From Clostridia bacterium (GTDB taxonomy: Bacteria > Bacillota > Clostridia > Acetivibrionales > DSM-2933): a DNA stretch of 64,000 nucleotides. The stretch covers positions 1 to 64,000 of the forward strand of contig JAOAEJ010000004.1 of NCBI GenBank assembly GCA_026416815.1. Reading direction: 5' to 3'. The notes beneath the pieces were generated by a model, which was not told the DNA's origin, made no database searches, and saw nothing but the letters and a program-made list of their open reading frames with translations. This document shows positions 34,848 through 44,218 of this stretch, piece after piece (the stretch's first letter is position 1; every line of letters begins with the position of its first letter). The position numbers and the translations under genes were made by a program.

Positions 34848-37079
34848 ATGAAATTCAAAAAGAGCATACTATTGGTTTGTATAATTTTCACTTTAAATTT
34901 AGTACTATCATCTATGGGTATAGTACATGCAGAAACTTTACCAGTAAACGAAATGAGGTTAACTGCAAGTGACACAAACGGCGGCGGAAGTTGCGCTGTG
35001 ACTGTTTTTTATTCAGATGGTAGTAGTGAAACAGTGAGCTTAATGCTTTATTCATTAGAATCTAAGAAAGCTTTATCTCGATCAGATGTAGTAAAAATTC
35101 AGTGGGGCGGCAGTGGAGGAGGTGGTTCTACTACCACAGTGCATAAGCTATATTATGGTTCCACATTGCTGCTAACCTTTACCAGTACAGGCCCTTCACC
35201 AAGCCTTGCTTCTGGCTCAGTACTCTATCCTGTACCTACTACTACACCTGTACCTACTCCTACACTCAACCCATTAATGGAGATGAAGTTGACTGCAAGT
35301 GACCCTAATGCTGGTAGTGGGAGTTGTGCAGTGACTGTTTTCTATTCTAATGGTTATGTCGAAAAAGTAAATTTTGCACTTTATTCATTAGAATCTAAGA
35401 AAGCTTTATCTAGAGCAGACGTAGTAAAAATTCAATGGAGTGGCAGTAGCGGAGGTGGTTCTACTACCACAGTACATAAACTATACTATGGTTCCACATT
35501 ACTACTAACCTTTACAGGCACAGGCTCCTCATCAAGTCCTGCTTCTGGCGCAATCCTCTATCCTACTAGCATTATTCCAGGAACCGAAACTAAAATTACG
35601 GCAGCTGAAGGTGTAAGCGGCGGCGGGAACTGTTACGTGAAATACTATTTTGCAGACGGCACCGACCAGACAATTGTATACTCACTATTCATGGCTGAGG
35701 ATAAAAAATATCTTTCGAAGCCAAATCCTATTAGAGCAGAATGGATGGGAGCCGGAGGCGGCGGAAATCCTGCGACAGTACATACTTTATATTGTGGTAC
35801 AAAAAGAATGCTTACATTCATGGGTACTGGCGATCAAAGTACGCCTCCTCTAAAAACGGTAATATATGATATAGATCCTAATAAAGCAACACCCTATAGT
35901 ACTAGCATTGAGCCGCCTCAAGATACATATCAACGTACTAACTACACAAGTATGAGAGCAAATAGCACCTACGGTTCTGGTGAATTTGGCATTAAGTGTT
36001 ATTATTCTGATGGCTCAAGTGAAATATTAGTCTACGGAGCATATTGCCTAGATGAAGTTAGAAATCTTCGCAGGTCAGATGTAATTGGAATAGTGTGGTC
36101 AGGTAGTTCAGGTCTAACAGGTAATGAAGTACATACGCTGTACTATGGAAATAAGGCGATAGTTAGCTTTAATGCATTACAACCTCCACAACGCGGAGCA
36201 CTACTATATAAAGCACCACCTGTAGTAGCGTACCCTGTACAGCATGTAAACGGACAGATATTGCAGGACTTCTTCTATAAAACTCTGAAATCCTATGAAC
36301 CTCAAATGTTGAGTGCCCTCCAAGGCTCCGATCACCATTATGATGAATTTAGAATAGACAGACTAAACTTAGATATTGTTAATGGAAGGGCAGCTGTAGA
36401 TATTTACATACACTATACAAAATGGACTCTAGGAATACCTTTTAGAACTCATGCAAATGCAACATTGAATTTCGAACTCAGGACATCTGCAGACTACTCC
36501 CGTTATGGGCTATATTGCCTAGGCCTATCTAGTTTTAATATAAATAACCTCTCGGGTCTTATAGATGGTTGGATTAAGGATGATTTAAATAAATCACTCA
36601 TAGGTAAGCAGTATTGGAGTCCGGTTAATCAAGTACCATCACAGTATGTACCGTTAAGGAACGAATATTTTGCAGACATTCTAAATAAAAAAGTAGTAAG
36701 CGATATAATCTCAAAATACCACCTGCAAGCCTTTACAAAAACATTACCAGAAAACCTAGGGACAGTCACAGTTGGCTTTAGTAGTCTTGGATTTAAAGTG
36801 TTTGATTTAAATGCTGGAAAAACTAAGATTGCAGCTACAGTATATATACAACTGAAAGATTCTTCAGGTGCAACTATAGCATATGAGCCTGTAACCATTG
36901 AGATAGATTTGGATTTCTATGCAGATGTGCGTGATTATAGCTGGTATATCAAACTAAGTAATGTAAGCTTAACTTTGGATAACCAAAGTTCATATGTAAA
37001 TGCTATAATAGCCACAGCAATAAAAGAACAGATAAATAAGTATGACCTATTTTTTGGTGTAGGTCCTTTATTTAAGTAA
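34848..37079 (+). CDS. Secreted protein with four novel Gly-rich repeats and a unique C-terminal domain
   Basis: 743 residues from ATG 34848 (AAGGAAGG upstream); an upstream ATG at 34770 adds a non-signal-like 26 residues. A signal peptide (1-28) ends V-H-A. Four repeats of about 90-100 residues share M-x-L-T-A-S, C-A-V-T-V-F-Y-S-D-G, S-L-E-S-K-K-A-L-S-R, and H-K-L-Y-Y-G-S. The first two are nearly identical and are joined by a Thr/Pro linker. The last ~280 residues (after ~460) are a separate domain with D-L-N-K-S-L-I-G-K. No enzyme motif is seen; a surface-binding or spore/matrix function is possible. Confidence 0.75.
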   Translation: MKFKKSILLVCIIFTLNLVLSSMGIVHAETLPVNEMRLTASDTNGGGSCAVTVFYSDGSSETVSLMLYSLESKKALSRSDVVKIQWGGSGGGGSTTTVHKLYYGSTLLLTFTSTGPSPSLASGSVLYPVPTTTPVPTPTLNPLMEMKLTASDPNAGSGSCAVTVFYSNGYVEKVNFALYSLESKKALSRADVVKIQWSGSSGGGSTTTVHKLYYGSTLLLTFTGTGSSSSPASGAILYPTSIIPGTETKITAAEGVSGGGNCYVKYYFADGTDQTIVYSLFMAEDKKYLSKPNPIRAEWMGAGGGGNPATVHTLYCGTKRMLTFMGTGDQSTPPLKTVIYDIDPNKATPYSTSIEPPQDTYQRTNYTSMRANSTYGSGEFGIKCYYSDGSSEILVYGAYCLDEVRNLRRSDVIGIVWSGSSGLTGNEVHTLYYGNKAIVSFNALQPPQRGALLYKAPPVVAYPVQHVNGQILQDFFYKTLKSYEPQMLSALQGSDHHYDEFRIDRLNLDIVNGRAAVDIYIHYTKWTLGIPFRTHANATLNFELRTSADYSRYGLYCLGLSSFNINNLSGLIDGWIKDDLNKSLIGKQYWSPVNQVPSQYVPLRNEYFADILNKKVVSDIISKYHLQAFTKTLPENLGTVTVGFSSLGFKVFDLNAGKTKIAATVYIQLKDSSGATIAYEPVTIEIDLDFYADVRDYSWYIKLSNVSLTLDNQSSYVNAIIATAIKEQINKYDLFFGVGPLFK

Positions 37080-37099
37080 ATATAGGAAGTGCTTTCATA

Positions 37100-37144
37100 A
37101 TAATGCTCAGATAGGAACTTTATAGCACCTTATCTGAGCATTAT
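37100..37144 (+). terminator. Terminator hairpin after the secreted repeat protein
   Basis: ATAATGCTCAGATA (37100-37113) pairs perfectly with TATCTGAGCATTAT (37131-37144). T-run is weak. Between it and 37486 the only notable feature is repeat E. Confidence 0.75.
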
Positions 37145-37365
37145 TATATAATATGTGTGTTTTAACTACGTACTTAAATGAACCCTTTAATCCTTAATTT
37201 ATTATAATAAATTGGATTTACACATCGTATGATCTCTAAAAAACATTAGTACATATTACGAATCAACTAGATTTTCAGAGTTCGTCTATAGTTGAGGTAT
37301 AGTATAGAAGATTTAACTATAGGAGATCGTTTGTTGAATATAGAGATTTTTCACTATAGTAGGCT

Positions 37366-37423
37366 GATAAAGGACTTATACTATGAGTACCTGCATGTAT
37401 ATTAGCGGGTAATAATCAAAGAA
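37366..37423 (+). repeat. 58-59 bp direct repeat E, right copy
   Basis: Direct repeat of 33210-33268; the two copies bracket the IS3 element and the secreted protein gene. Confidence 0.85.
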
Positions 37424-37486
37424 TAGTAAAGTGGATTAGTGGTAGATATATAGTGGATATTAAAACGAAGGTACAAAGGAGTTTTT

Positions 37487-37843
37487 ATGATAAATCGTCA
37501 TGAGTTGGGTAAAAAGCAATGTTTGTATGCGATTGAGCATGGAGAGTTCAGCGATGATGTAATAAAATCAAAGGATAAAGTTGTTGTGATAATGACTCAG
37601 GATTGGTGCCCACAGTGGCAAAACATGCAGAGCTGGGTTTATGGCCTGGATATTGCTGATGATATAGATGTTTATGAGTTAATATATAACAAGGTGGATT
37701 ACCGGGATGATTTTATGAAGCTTAAAGAAAGCAAATGGCGAAACGACCAAATACCCTACCTGCGCTATTATAGGGATGGTAAGCTCTTTAAGGAGACTAA
37801 TTACGTAAGCGCGGAGAAGTTTAAAGAGTTAGTACAGAAGTAA
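37487..37843 (+). CDS. Thioredoxin-fold protein with W-C-P-Q-W active-site variant
   Basis: 118 residues. The segment V-V-V-I-M-T-Q-D-W-C-P-Q-W-Q-N-M occupies the thioredoxin active-site position, followed later by Q-I-P-Y-L-R-Y-Y (cis-Pro loop) and a final helix. Only the N-terminal Cys remains; the second is replaced, so ordinary dithiol exchange is unlikely. AAAGGAG precedes ATG 37487. It could act by a monothiol or chaperone-like mechanism. Stand-alone gene. Confidence 0.65.
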   Translation: MINRHELGKKQCLYAIEHGEFSDDVIKSKDKVVVIMTQDWCPQWQNMQSWVYGLDIADDIDVYELIYNKVDYRDDFMKLKESKWRNDQIPYLRYYRDGKLFKETNYVSAEKFKELVQK

Positions 37844-37892
37844 TTGTAAGAATCTATATTTTAAAGAAGAAATTCTTTGAGTGAATGGGTTG

Positions 37893-37926
37893 ATAAAGGA
37901 CTGTATTTTAGCGTACAGTCCTTTAT
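37893..37926. terminator. Bidirectional terminator between thioredoxin-like and hemolysin III genes
   Basis: Perfect 13-bp stem ATAAAGGACTGTA / TACAGTCCTTTAT with an 8-base loop between convergent genes. Confidence 0.8.
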
Positions 37927-37966
37927 TAGCAGATAAAAAACTTTATGAATTTTATTGCGCTGCGAC

Positions 37967-38614
37967 TTATCTATACATAAAAAAGCATATGCCGATAAAG
38001 TGTGTAAGCGCTCCTAAAAAGACAAAGGTATGCCAAACCATGTGGTGGTACTTGAACCCCTTACGGGCATAAACTACAGCACCCAAGGAGTATAAAATAC
38101 CTCCGGCAAATATCAGCCAGAACAGGAGGGGGGCCGCCCTTTGTATGAATAGGGGCATGAAAATAATCAATGTCCAACCCATTACCAGATATATCATAAG
38201 AGATACTTTCGGCATTGAGCGGCGTGATAGTGATTTGTACAGTATACCGAACAATACCATTATCCATTGTATAGCAAGTATGAGGACTGCCTGCCAGCCC
38301 TCTATAACCGAAAGTGCCACAGGCGTGTATGTACCGGCAATAGCTACATAAATAAATATATGATCCAATATGTGCATTATATTTTTGTGCTTGGTTTCAT
38401 GTTCCATTATGTGATATAAAGTTGACATAAGAAACATCATGAAAATTGATATACAGAAGATGGTGACACCTATAACATCTTTTAAAGTTCCCTTATCGTA
38501 GGCTGTAATTATTGCCAACGGAAAGCAAAATAGTACCGAAAGAGCTGCTACTCCATGGGTTATCGAATTAGCCACCTCTTCACCGAATGTAAGCTTTACA
38601 GGTATTTTGGCCAA
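37967..38614 (-). CDS. Hemolysin III family (PAQR-like) membrane protein
   Basis: 215 residues with seven transmembrane helices. Conserved motifs are E-E-V-A-N-S-I-T-H-G, S-T-L-Y-H and the C-terminal H-x3-H-x-F region (M-V-W-H-T-F-V-F), which hold metal-ligating His residues. The start is TTG 38614, eight bases after AAGGAGG. Bacterial members are thought to affect membrane fluidity or act as ceramidase-like hydrolases. Confidence 0.9.
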   Translation of the reverse strand: MAKIPVKLTFGEEVANSITHGVAALSVLFCFPLAIITAYDKGTLKDVIGVTIFCISIFMMFLMSTLYHIMEHETKHKNIMHILDHIFIYVAIAGTYTPVALSVIEGWQAVLILAIQWIMVLFGILYKSLSRRSMPKVSLMIYLVMGWTLIIFMPLFIQRAAPLLFWLIFAGGILYSLGAVVYARKGFKYHHMVWHTFVFLGALTHFIGICFFMYR

Positions 38615-38636
38615 CTATTTGTCCTCCTTACATTAG

Positions 38637-38685
38637 TACTACTTTGTTATTTAGGAATTTATAATGAAGAAATAACAAAGTAGTA
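38637..38685 (+). repeat. MITE-like inverted-repeat element family B, copy 2
   Basis: Terminal repeats TACTACTTTGTTAT (38637-38650) and ATAACAAAGTAGTA (38672-38685). As with copy 1 it sits just upstream of a minus-strand start codon. The rest of the 38615-38920 gap is AT-rich promoter DNA. Confidence 0.8.
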
Positions 38686-38920
38686 TTAGAGATTATGATT
38701 TTTTAAATATACCACTATTACCATACAATTTCAATGAAGCATACTATTAAAGTCATTATATTTTATCGGTGCGGAGAAGGCAAGAGTACGAATTTGAACA
38801 TTTTATTAAGCTCATACCTTGTATATTATCTGATTTTGGTATAAAATATTACTAGGTAATAATACAAGGTTATATGATGAGTTATTATAATGCGTCTAAT
38901 ACCCTAGGGAGGGGTTTGAA

Positions 38921-40741
38921 ATGAAAAAGATTATCAGTATTTCGAATAAAGGATATAGAAGAGTAATCAAAGGTCTGGAAGGCTACCAACTGAGGACTGT
39001 AAGCGACCTGAGAGAGCTGGTGAAAGGCAGCGTAGCCAAATACGGCAATGCTGTAGGCTTCAAGTTCAAGGATAAAGAGGGGAAGATAACCGGCAAAACA
39101 TATACGGAGTTTGATAGGGATATCGACTGTCTCGGGACTGCATTGTTTTCTTTGGGGCTGAAGGATGCACGTATAGCTATTATAAGTGAAAACAGGTATG
39201 AATGGGGCGTGTGCTATTTCTCAATCGTAAACGGTACTGGGGTAGCGGTCCCAATGGATAAATACCTTCCAAAGAATGAAATAGAGAACCTCATTGAGAG
39301 AGGCAGGGTTGAAGCGATTTTCTACAGTCCGGCTTACCACGATATGATGACTGAGATTGCTTCGACAAATACAAGGATAAAGCACTATATATGCATGGAG
39401 CAAACTGCTGCTACAGTAAAGGAAAGCGCAAGGTTTACCACAATGCCCAGCCTGATAGAAAAGGGACAAGAGCTTATTAGGACTGGTGACAGATCATTTA
39501 TAAACGCTCCTATTGATAAAGAGAAAATGTCCATACTGCTCTTTACATCGGGTACTACAAGTATTTCTAAAGGGGTAATGCTCTCACATTCAAATGTTGC
39601 GAATAATGTGTCCGCCATTACAGGGAGTATTTATGTGGGCCCTGGTGATGTTCACCTTTCGCTGCTGCCGCTTCACCACACCTTTGAAAACAGTATAGGG
39701 CTGTTGCTTATGGTACACAGCGGAGTGTGTATAGCTTATTCCGATGGAATAAAGCATGTTGCTCAAAACCTGAAGGAATATGGGGTTACGGTGCTTGTAG
39801 CAGTTCCCGCCATATTTGAAGCCATGTACAGGAAGCTGCAGGAGGGTATAAAAAAATCCGGGAAGACGAAGCTTTTTGCTATTCTGGGCAAGGTATCGGA
39901 TGCACTTCGTTTTGTAGGGATTGATATAAGAAGGACCTTGTTTAAGAGTGTATTTAAGCAGATTGGGCCTGGATTGAGAGTTGCGGTTTCCGGTGCTGCT
40001 CCTTTAGACCCGGAAGTAGTTAAAGGGTTTGACAGGATTGGGCTTAGACTGCTTCAGGGTTATGGCCTTACTGAGACATCTCCGGTGGTTGCTGCAAACA
40101 ATGACTTTGTGAATAAGCCCGGAACAATCGGGTACCCTCTGGCAGGTATAGAGGTAGCCATTGACTCGCCTGATGAGAATGGAATGGGTGAAATCATTAC
40201 CCGTGGAGGCAACGTAATGCTTGGCTACTATGAAGACCCGGGTGCTACTGCAGAGGCTATTGATGCCGAAGGTTGGTTCAGGACCGGGGATTTGGGTGTT
40301 ATTGATGAGAACGGATTTATAACCATAACCGGACGTGCCAAGTCCATGATAGTATTGACAAATGGTAAAAAGGCGTTTCCCGAAGAGTATGAGGTATTGC
40401 TCAATAATATTGCCGGCGTAAAGGACTCATTTGTATGGGGGCATAAGGCTCCCGACGGAGATATTCAAGTTTGCGCCAAATTGGTTGTGGATAAAGACGG
40501 CAGTACTTCTGAGAAGGAGCTGGCCCAAGCTTTGGGTGCTGCAATTAAAGAAATTAATAAGACTATCCCACAGTACAAGATTATCCGCTATTTTGTGATG
40601 ACCTATGAAGACCTTATTAAGACTACTACGCTCAAAATCAAGCGGCCTGTTGAACTTGAGAAGGTAAACAGAGCGCTGGACGGGGCTGGATTGGATATGA
40701 GAAAGGCTTCGGGTAAGTTCATAGATAAACTTGAAGGGTGA
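38921..40741 (+). CDS. Long-chain acyl-CoA synthetase (AMP-dependent ligase)
   Basis: 606 residues. P-loop L-F-T-S-G-T-T-S-I-S-K-G-V-M, then Q-G-Y-G-L-T-E-T-S-P and W-F-R-T-G-D-L-G-V-I-D-E-N-G-F, the FACS signature. Length and D-V-H-L-S-L-L-P-L-H-H-T-F-E motif fit bacterial FadD-like enzymes. It activates fatty acids to acyl-CoA for membrane lipid use. Ribosome binding site GGGAGGGG upstream. Monocistronic with a strong terminator. Confidence 0.92.
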   Translation: MKKIISISNKGYRRVIKGLEGYQLRTVSDLRELVKGSVAKYGNAVGFKFKDKEGKITGKTYTEFDRDIDCLGTALFSLGLKDARIAIISENRYEWGVCYFSIVNGTGVAVPMDKYLPKNEIENLIERGRVEAIFYSPAYHDMMTEIASTNTRIKHYICMEQTAATVKESARFTTMPSLIEKGQELIRTGDRSFINAPIDKEKMSILLFTSGTTSISKGVMLSHSNVANNVSAITGSIYVGPGDVHLSLLPLHHTFENSIGLLLMVHSGVCIAYSDGIKHVAQNLKEYGVTVLVAVPAIFEAMYRKLQEGIKKSGKTKLFAILGKVSDALRFVGIDIRRTLFKSVFKQIGPGLRVAVSGAAPLDPEVVKGFDRIGLRLLQGYGLTETSPVVAANNDFVNKPGTIGYPLAGIEVAIDSPDENGMGEIITRGGNVMLGYYEDPGATAEAIDAEGWFRTGDLGVIDENGFITITGRAKSMIVLTNGKKAFPEEYEVLLNNIAGVKDSFVWGHKAPDGDIQVCAKLVVDKDGSTSEKELAQALGAAIKEINKTIPQYKIIRYFVMTYEDLIKTTTLKIKRPVELEKVNRALDGAGLDMRKASGKFIDKLEG

Positions 40742-40752
40742 TTCCTGGATTT

Positions 40753-40816
40753 ATAAAGCACAACGGCCTATAGACTTTGTATAAAGTTAGCTATAGGCAG
40801 TTGTGCTTTATTTTAT
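40753..40816 (+). terminator. Terminator after acyl-CoA synthetase
   Basis: ATAAAGCACAAC (40753-40764) pairs with GTTGTGCTTTAT (40800-40811); an inner CCTATAG/CTATAGG stem extends it. T-rich on the plus strand. Confidence 0.8.
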
Positions 40817-40844
40817 TGCTTTATCTTTTTTATCGACAATAAAC

Positions 40845-41579
40845 TTAAAGTCTTTTCTTTACTCCATCCCAGGTTTTTGCCTGAAGGAAGCAGTCTTTTG
40901 AATTACTCTCCATCTCAAGGTATGATTTAAAGGGAACGGTGAGAGCAAAAATATTAGATTCAAAAAGCGGTCTTGCCCAAATGTCTACAAGCCCGACTAC
41001 AGCTCTAGGATTGTCTTTTTTTAGCTCAGCTAAAGGCAGTTTCACCAGTGAGCTGCACCCCGATGTCATGGGCATAATGACATTTTCGGTAGAACCGGAT
41101 TCATAACTAAATAGTGTAATTAGTGCGGAAAGTTGGTCGGGAGTTGCAAGGAATATAACAAGTTTTGCATTGTCGCTGTCCGTTTGATCAACGGGTTTGA
41201 AAAGGATGTATTTAGAGTTCATAACCTTTTTAGGAAGATTGTCATAATATGTTTTTGCAGCTTCCGGAGTTTTCTTAAGCTTTTCTCCCTCGGGGTAACC
41301 CTCTCCCCTTCCGCATGATAGGAAATACTCTATTCCACCGGGTATTTTTGTATCATCGGAAAACCCTAATCCTGGCTTGGAGCCGGGACATCCTTTAGAG
41401 CTTTCACAGAAATATACTGCATTTCCTCTTGCTGCTTCTCTTACTGCCGACAAGGTGCATGGGCCACCAAGTTTTGCCGGGTCATATTCCACTGCGTTTT
41501 CCGGTTCCTCATCGGTCAGTATAACCGAAACAGGAAGGTATTCTAGTTTAAGTTCCTCACGTAAATTACTTTTTTGCAT
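40845..41579 (-). CDS. DUF169 family protein
   Basis: 244 residues. Conserved Cys/Gly motifs C-E-S-S-K-G-C-P-G, L-S-C-G-R-G and T-S-G-C-S-S-L are typical of DUF169 (COG2043), and a K-x-x-L-P-V-S-V-I-L start. The Cys pattern hints at metal or Fe-S binding, but the function is unknown. AAAGGTGGG precedes ATG 41579. No operon partner. Confidence 0.82.
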   Translation of the reverse strand: MQKSNLREELKLEYLPVSVILTDEEPENAVEYDPAKLGGPCTLSAVREAARGNAVYFCESSKGCPGSKPGLGFSDDTKIPGGIEYFLSCGRGEGYPEGEKLKKTPEAAKTYYDNLPKKVMNSKYILFKPVDQTDSDNAKLVIFLATPDQLSALITLFSYESGSTENVIMPMTSGCSSLVKLPLAELKKDNPRAVVGLVDIWARPLFESNIFALTVPFKSYLEMESNSKDCFLQAKTWDGVKKRL

Positions 41580-41679
41580 TTTTTACCCACCTTTAGCTTG
41601 TTTTAATTCAATTATATCCTACTGGTTAGTAGTGTCAATAGAGCCAAATGTTGCTTGAATATAACTTGTCTTTAAGGGA

Positions 41680-41838
41680 TTATCTGTTAAAAAGAACTAT
41701 CGTAGGGAAGACAATGGACACTATTGCTAAAAAAATTGAGCCTATACTGGAAAATTTGTTCTTTTTCCACGTATATCTCGCATAGCTAAATAAGTAGTAG
41801 GCAGGAGGCACCACTAAAATTATCGCAATATATCTCAT
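41680..41838 (-). CDS. 52-residue two-helix membrane protein, candidate germinant receptor D subunit
   Basis: Translation reads M-R-Y-I-A-I-I-L-V-V-P-P-A-Y-Y-L then K-K-N-K, S-I-F-L-A-I-V-S-I-V-F-P-T: two transmembrane helices joined by a basic turn. GGGGGAG within the end of the GerC-like gene gives a well-spaced ribosome binding site, and only six bases separate the two frames. Small two-helix D subunits are known in some Bacillus ger operons and modulate receptor activity. It is the last gene of this ger operon. Confidence 0.75.
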   Translation of the reverse strand: MRYIAIILVVPPAYYLFSYARYTWKKNKFSSIGSIFLAIVSIVFPTIVLFNR

Positions 41839-41844
41839 ACTATT

Positions 41845-43128
41845 TTACTCCCCCTTTTTCCCTTCTGTTGAAACTATCTCCGAACTTTTTATCATATTGC
41901 CTGTACGCCTTATTGTAAAATTAACCTGTGTATTGACCTGGGCATCCTTAAATCTTTTTAACCAATTATATTTTTCCCACTCGGGTACTGTAAGAAAATG
42001 CATGGCTGCAACAGAACCGAATTTAAATACATCGGAGTTAAGATTCTGGCATTTCTTTATGGTCTGGTCTATCTGCTCTTTTATCAGTTTTTCAAATTCC
42101 TTTTCAAGTATTGGCTTTAATTCTTTGGTCTCATAGTCAATGGTACTTTGAATCGCCAGGATATCCCCCTCTAAAAATACTTTTACATCAATGACGGGCT
42201 TTCCTGCCTCAAACCCCACTTTAATACTTGGACCTTTCTGCCTTCGGATATCCATTGTTATGGCAGTATCCGGATTTTTAGGGTCTTCTAAAGCAAAAAA
42301 GCCTCTTTGGAATTCACCTCTTACCATTAAAAGTGCCCGGGTTTCATCGCCATTCAATTCCCCAACCATTTTTCCACCGTCAAATACAGCAGTCCCTAAC
42401 AACTCTACTTTACTTCCGCCCTTTCGGACAAGGTCACCGGCATAATAATCGCCACTGGTTTTAAACGGTGCTTTGCCAGTTCCTTCGCCCTCTTTAAATT
42501 TGCTCTCATCATTTACAGCTGCAAGTATTGCAATTGGCTGACTATAGTAAGATTTTGCCTCATTGAGCAGTTCCCCGTAAGTCACTTCGCTGAAAAACCC
42601 TGTGTTACCGCCCTGCTCTACCATATTTTGTTGCTTTTTTGATAGAGAAGAGCTTATGACAGTTTGATTCTCCTTAAGGAATTCACTTGCCGACCCTTTC
42701 GCTATTATTACGTTTATTTGCCTTCTTATTTGCCGGCCTCTGATAAAGCCGGTTATATAGGTATCTATACCTTCCCTTGCAAGACTTTCTGAAAATACCA
42801 GATATTTGGTGTGCATATAGTTTAGCTGCCTTGATAAAAATGAATTAACCATATTGACTCCGGAATAAAACGTAGGGCAATCAATGGTTATTGTTTCGAT
42901 ATCACTCTGATCCTGCCCGCTTTCGCTCCCACCCGACTGTCCTCCGCGTCCTTTTCCAGCCTTCATTCTAGGTACCTGGATAGTCATCCTAAGCTTATCG
43001 GTTACACCCTTTTCCATACCTATGCTGTAGACATAGGCCCATTCGGTAATTTCCTGAGAATCAAAGCACCCTGCCAAGGAAGTAAAGGGTATGGTGCAGA
43101 TTAGCAATAATAAAATGACTTTACGCAC
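41845..43128 (-). CDS. Spore germination lipoprotein, Ger(x)C family
   Basis: 427 residues. The lipoprotein signal ends in S-L-A-G-C-F-D, then I-T-E-W-A-Y-V-Y-S-I-G-M-E. Three-domain Ger(x)C architecture; a conserved C-terminal I-K-E-Q-I-D-Q-T-I-K-K-C-Q. It is the C subunit of the inner-spore-membrane germinant receptor, lipid-anchored on the outside. It starts at GTG 43128, overlapping the GerB-like stop by eight bases. Confidence 0.92.
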   Translation of the reverse strand: MRKVILLLLICTIPFTSLAGCFDSQEITEWAYVYSIGMEKGVTDKLRMTIQVPRMKAGKGRGGQSGGSESGQDQSDIETITIDCPTFYSGVNMVNSFLSRQLNYMHTKYLVFSESLAREGIDTYITGFIRGRQIRRQINVIIAKGSASEFLKENQTVISSSLSKKQQNMVEQGGNTGFFSEVTYGELLNEAKSYYSQPIAILAAVNDESKFKEGEGTGKAPFKTSGDYYAGDLVRKGGSKVELLGTAVFDGGKMVGELNGDETRALLMVRGEFQRGFFALEDPKNPDTAITMDIRRQKGPSIKVGFEAGKPVIDVKVFLEGDILAIQSTIDYETKELKPILEKEFEKLIKEQIDQTIKKCQNLNSDVFKFGSVAAMHFLTVPEWEKYNWLKRFKDAQVNTQVNFTIRRTGNMIKSSEIVSTEGKKGE

Positions 43129-44218
43129 TCTTTCCAGCTCCTTTCTTCTTTCTAATTATTGCTATGATTAATGAAAGGGAAGGTAAGCCGAAAAATATAG
43201 TCCAACCATGTTGCCGGAATATTTGAGAATAACCCATTACCGTCGCCAAATCCTGAGGTATCATACCGGCAGTCAAAAATATGATGGCGAACGGTACGAT
43301 TACGGGCCTCATATCCTGTATTCTAAATGCTTTGCAATAGGTGCTTATAGTACAATAAAACAAAAAACTTATACTGATCAGACTTCCTATACACCAGGTA
43401 AATACGAAAAGTGGGTCGAGCCTCTGGAGAAATCCGCCTATGCGTATTAGTCTTGACAACTCATACATACGGGACGTCATTTCTTGTGCTGTTGTGTAGT
43501 TAAATGCCATCATGGTGGACAAAAGCGTAGTAGTTGCAATAAATCCCGAAATCATTAAAGCGATGTATCCTGCTTTTTTTATATGGGACAAGCCTTGCAT
43601 TGTTGAAGCAATTATACCAAGAGCAATGACCTCCCCATAATAGGAACTTCTGCTAACTCCATATACAAAAACCCTATCTAATCCATATCCCAAAAAGGGA
43701 AACAAATTATGATAATCGTAATTATTTGCAGCAAGGATTACAACAAGTAAAAATCCACCTAATATTAAGTAACCGAATAGCTTTGCAGCTCTAGCTATAC
43801 TTTCAAAGCCCAAAAAGCATGCTGCAACAGTTACCGAAAGAAACATGGCAATGACAAAGCTCGGCGGTGTCAGCTGAAGTACATAAACCTTCAAAACTTC
43901 TGCAAATTCACGTAAAATTGCTGCTGTATTTGCCAGTAAGAATAAAGCGAGAATCATAGAAGCGATAAAACCGAAAAATCGTCCCATTGATTGTTCAAAA
44001 ATATCAATCAAGTCCCTTCCCGGAAAGCGTTTTAACAGTTTGCAAACAATGGTAAAGCCTAACATAGCTGTTCCAGCGGATATCAAGGTCATATACCATG
44101 ATGAAGGACCCAAAACTTTTGCTACAAAGGCAGGGGCTGTAAAGTATACCTTCACACTGATAGAGGTTGTAATTAACGCAATTGCTTCCTGGACGCCGAT
44201 TTTACCTTCTTTTATCAT
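43121..44218 (-). CDS. Spore germination permease, GerAB/ArcD/ProY family
   Basis: 365 residues, ten transmembrane helices. I-G-V-Q-E-A-I-A-L-I-T near the N-terminus and F-P-G-R-D-L-I-D-I-F-E are family landmarks. The B subunit binds the small-molecule germinant. Start ATG 44218 overlaps the GerA-like stop by four bases. Confidence 0.93.
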   Translation of the reverse strand: MIKEGKIGVQEAIALITTSISVKVYFTAPAFVAKVLGPSSWYMTLISAGTAMLGFTIVCKLLKRFPGRDLIDIFEQSMGRFFGFIASMILALFLLANTAAILREFAEVLKVYVLQLTPPSFVIAMFLSVTVAACFLGFESIARAAKLFGYLILGGFLLVVILAANNYDYHNLFPFLGYGLDRVFVYGVSRSSYYGEVIALGIIASTMQGLSHIKKAGYIALMISGFIATTTLLSTMMAFNYTTAQEMTSRMYELSRLIRIGGFLQRLDPLFVFTWCIGSLISISFLFYCTISTYCKAFRIQDMRPVIVPFAIIFLTAGMIPQDLATVMGYSQIFRQHGWTIFFGLPSLSLIIAIIRKKKGAGKSA

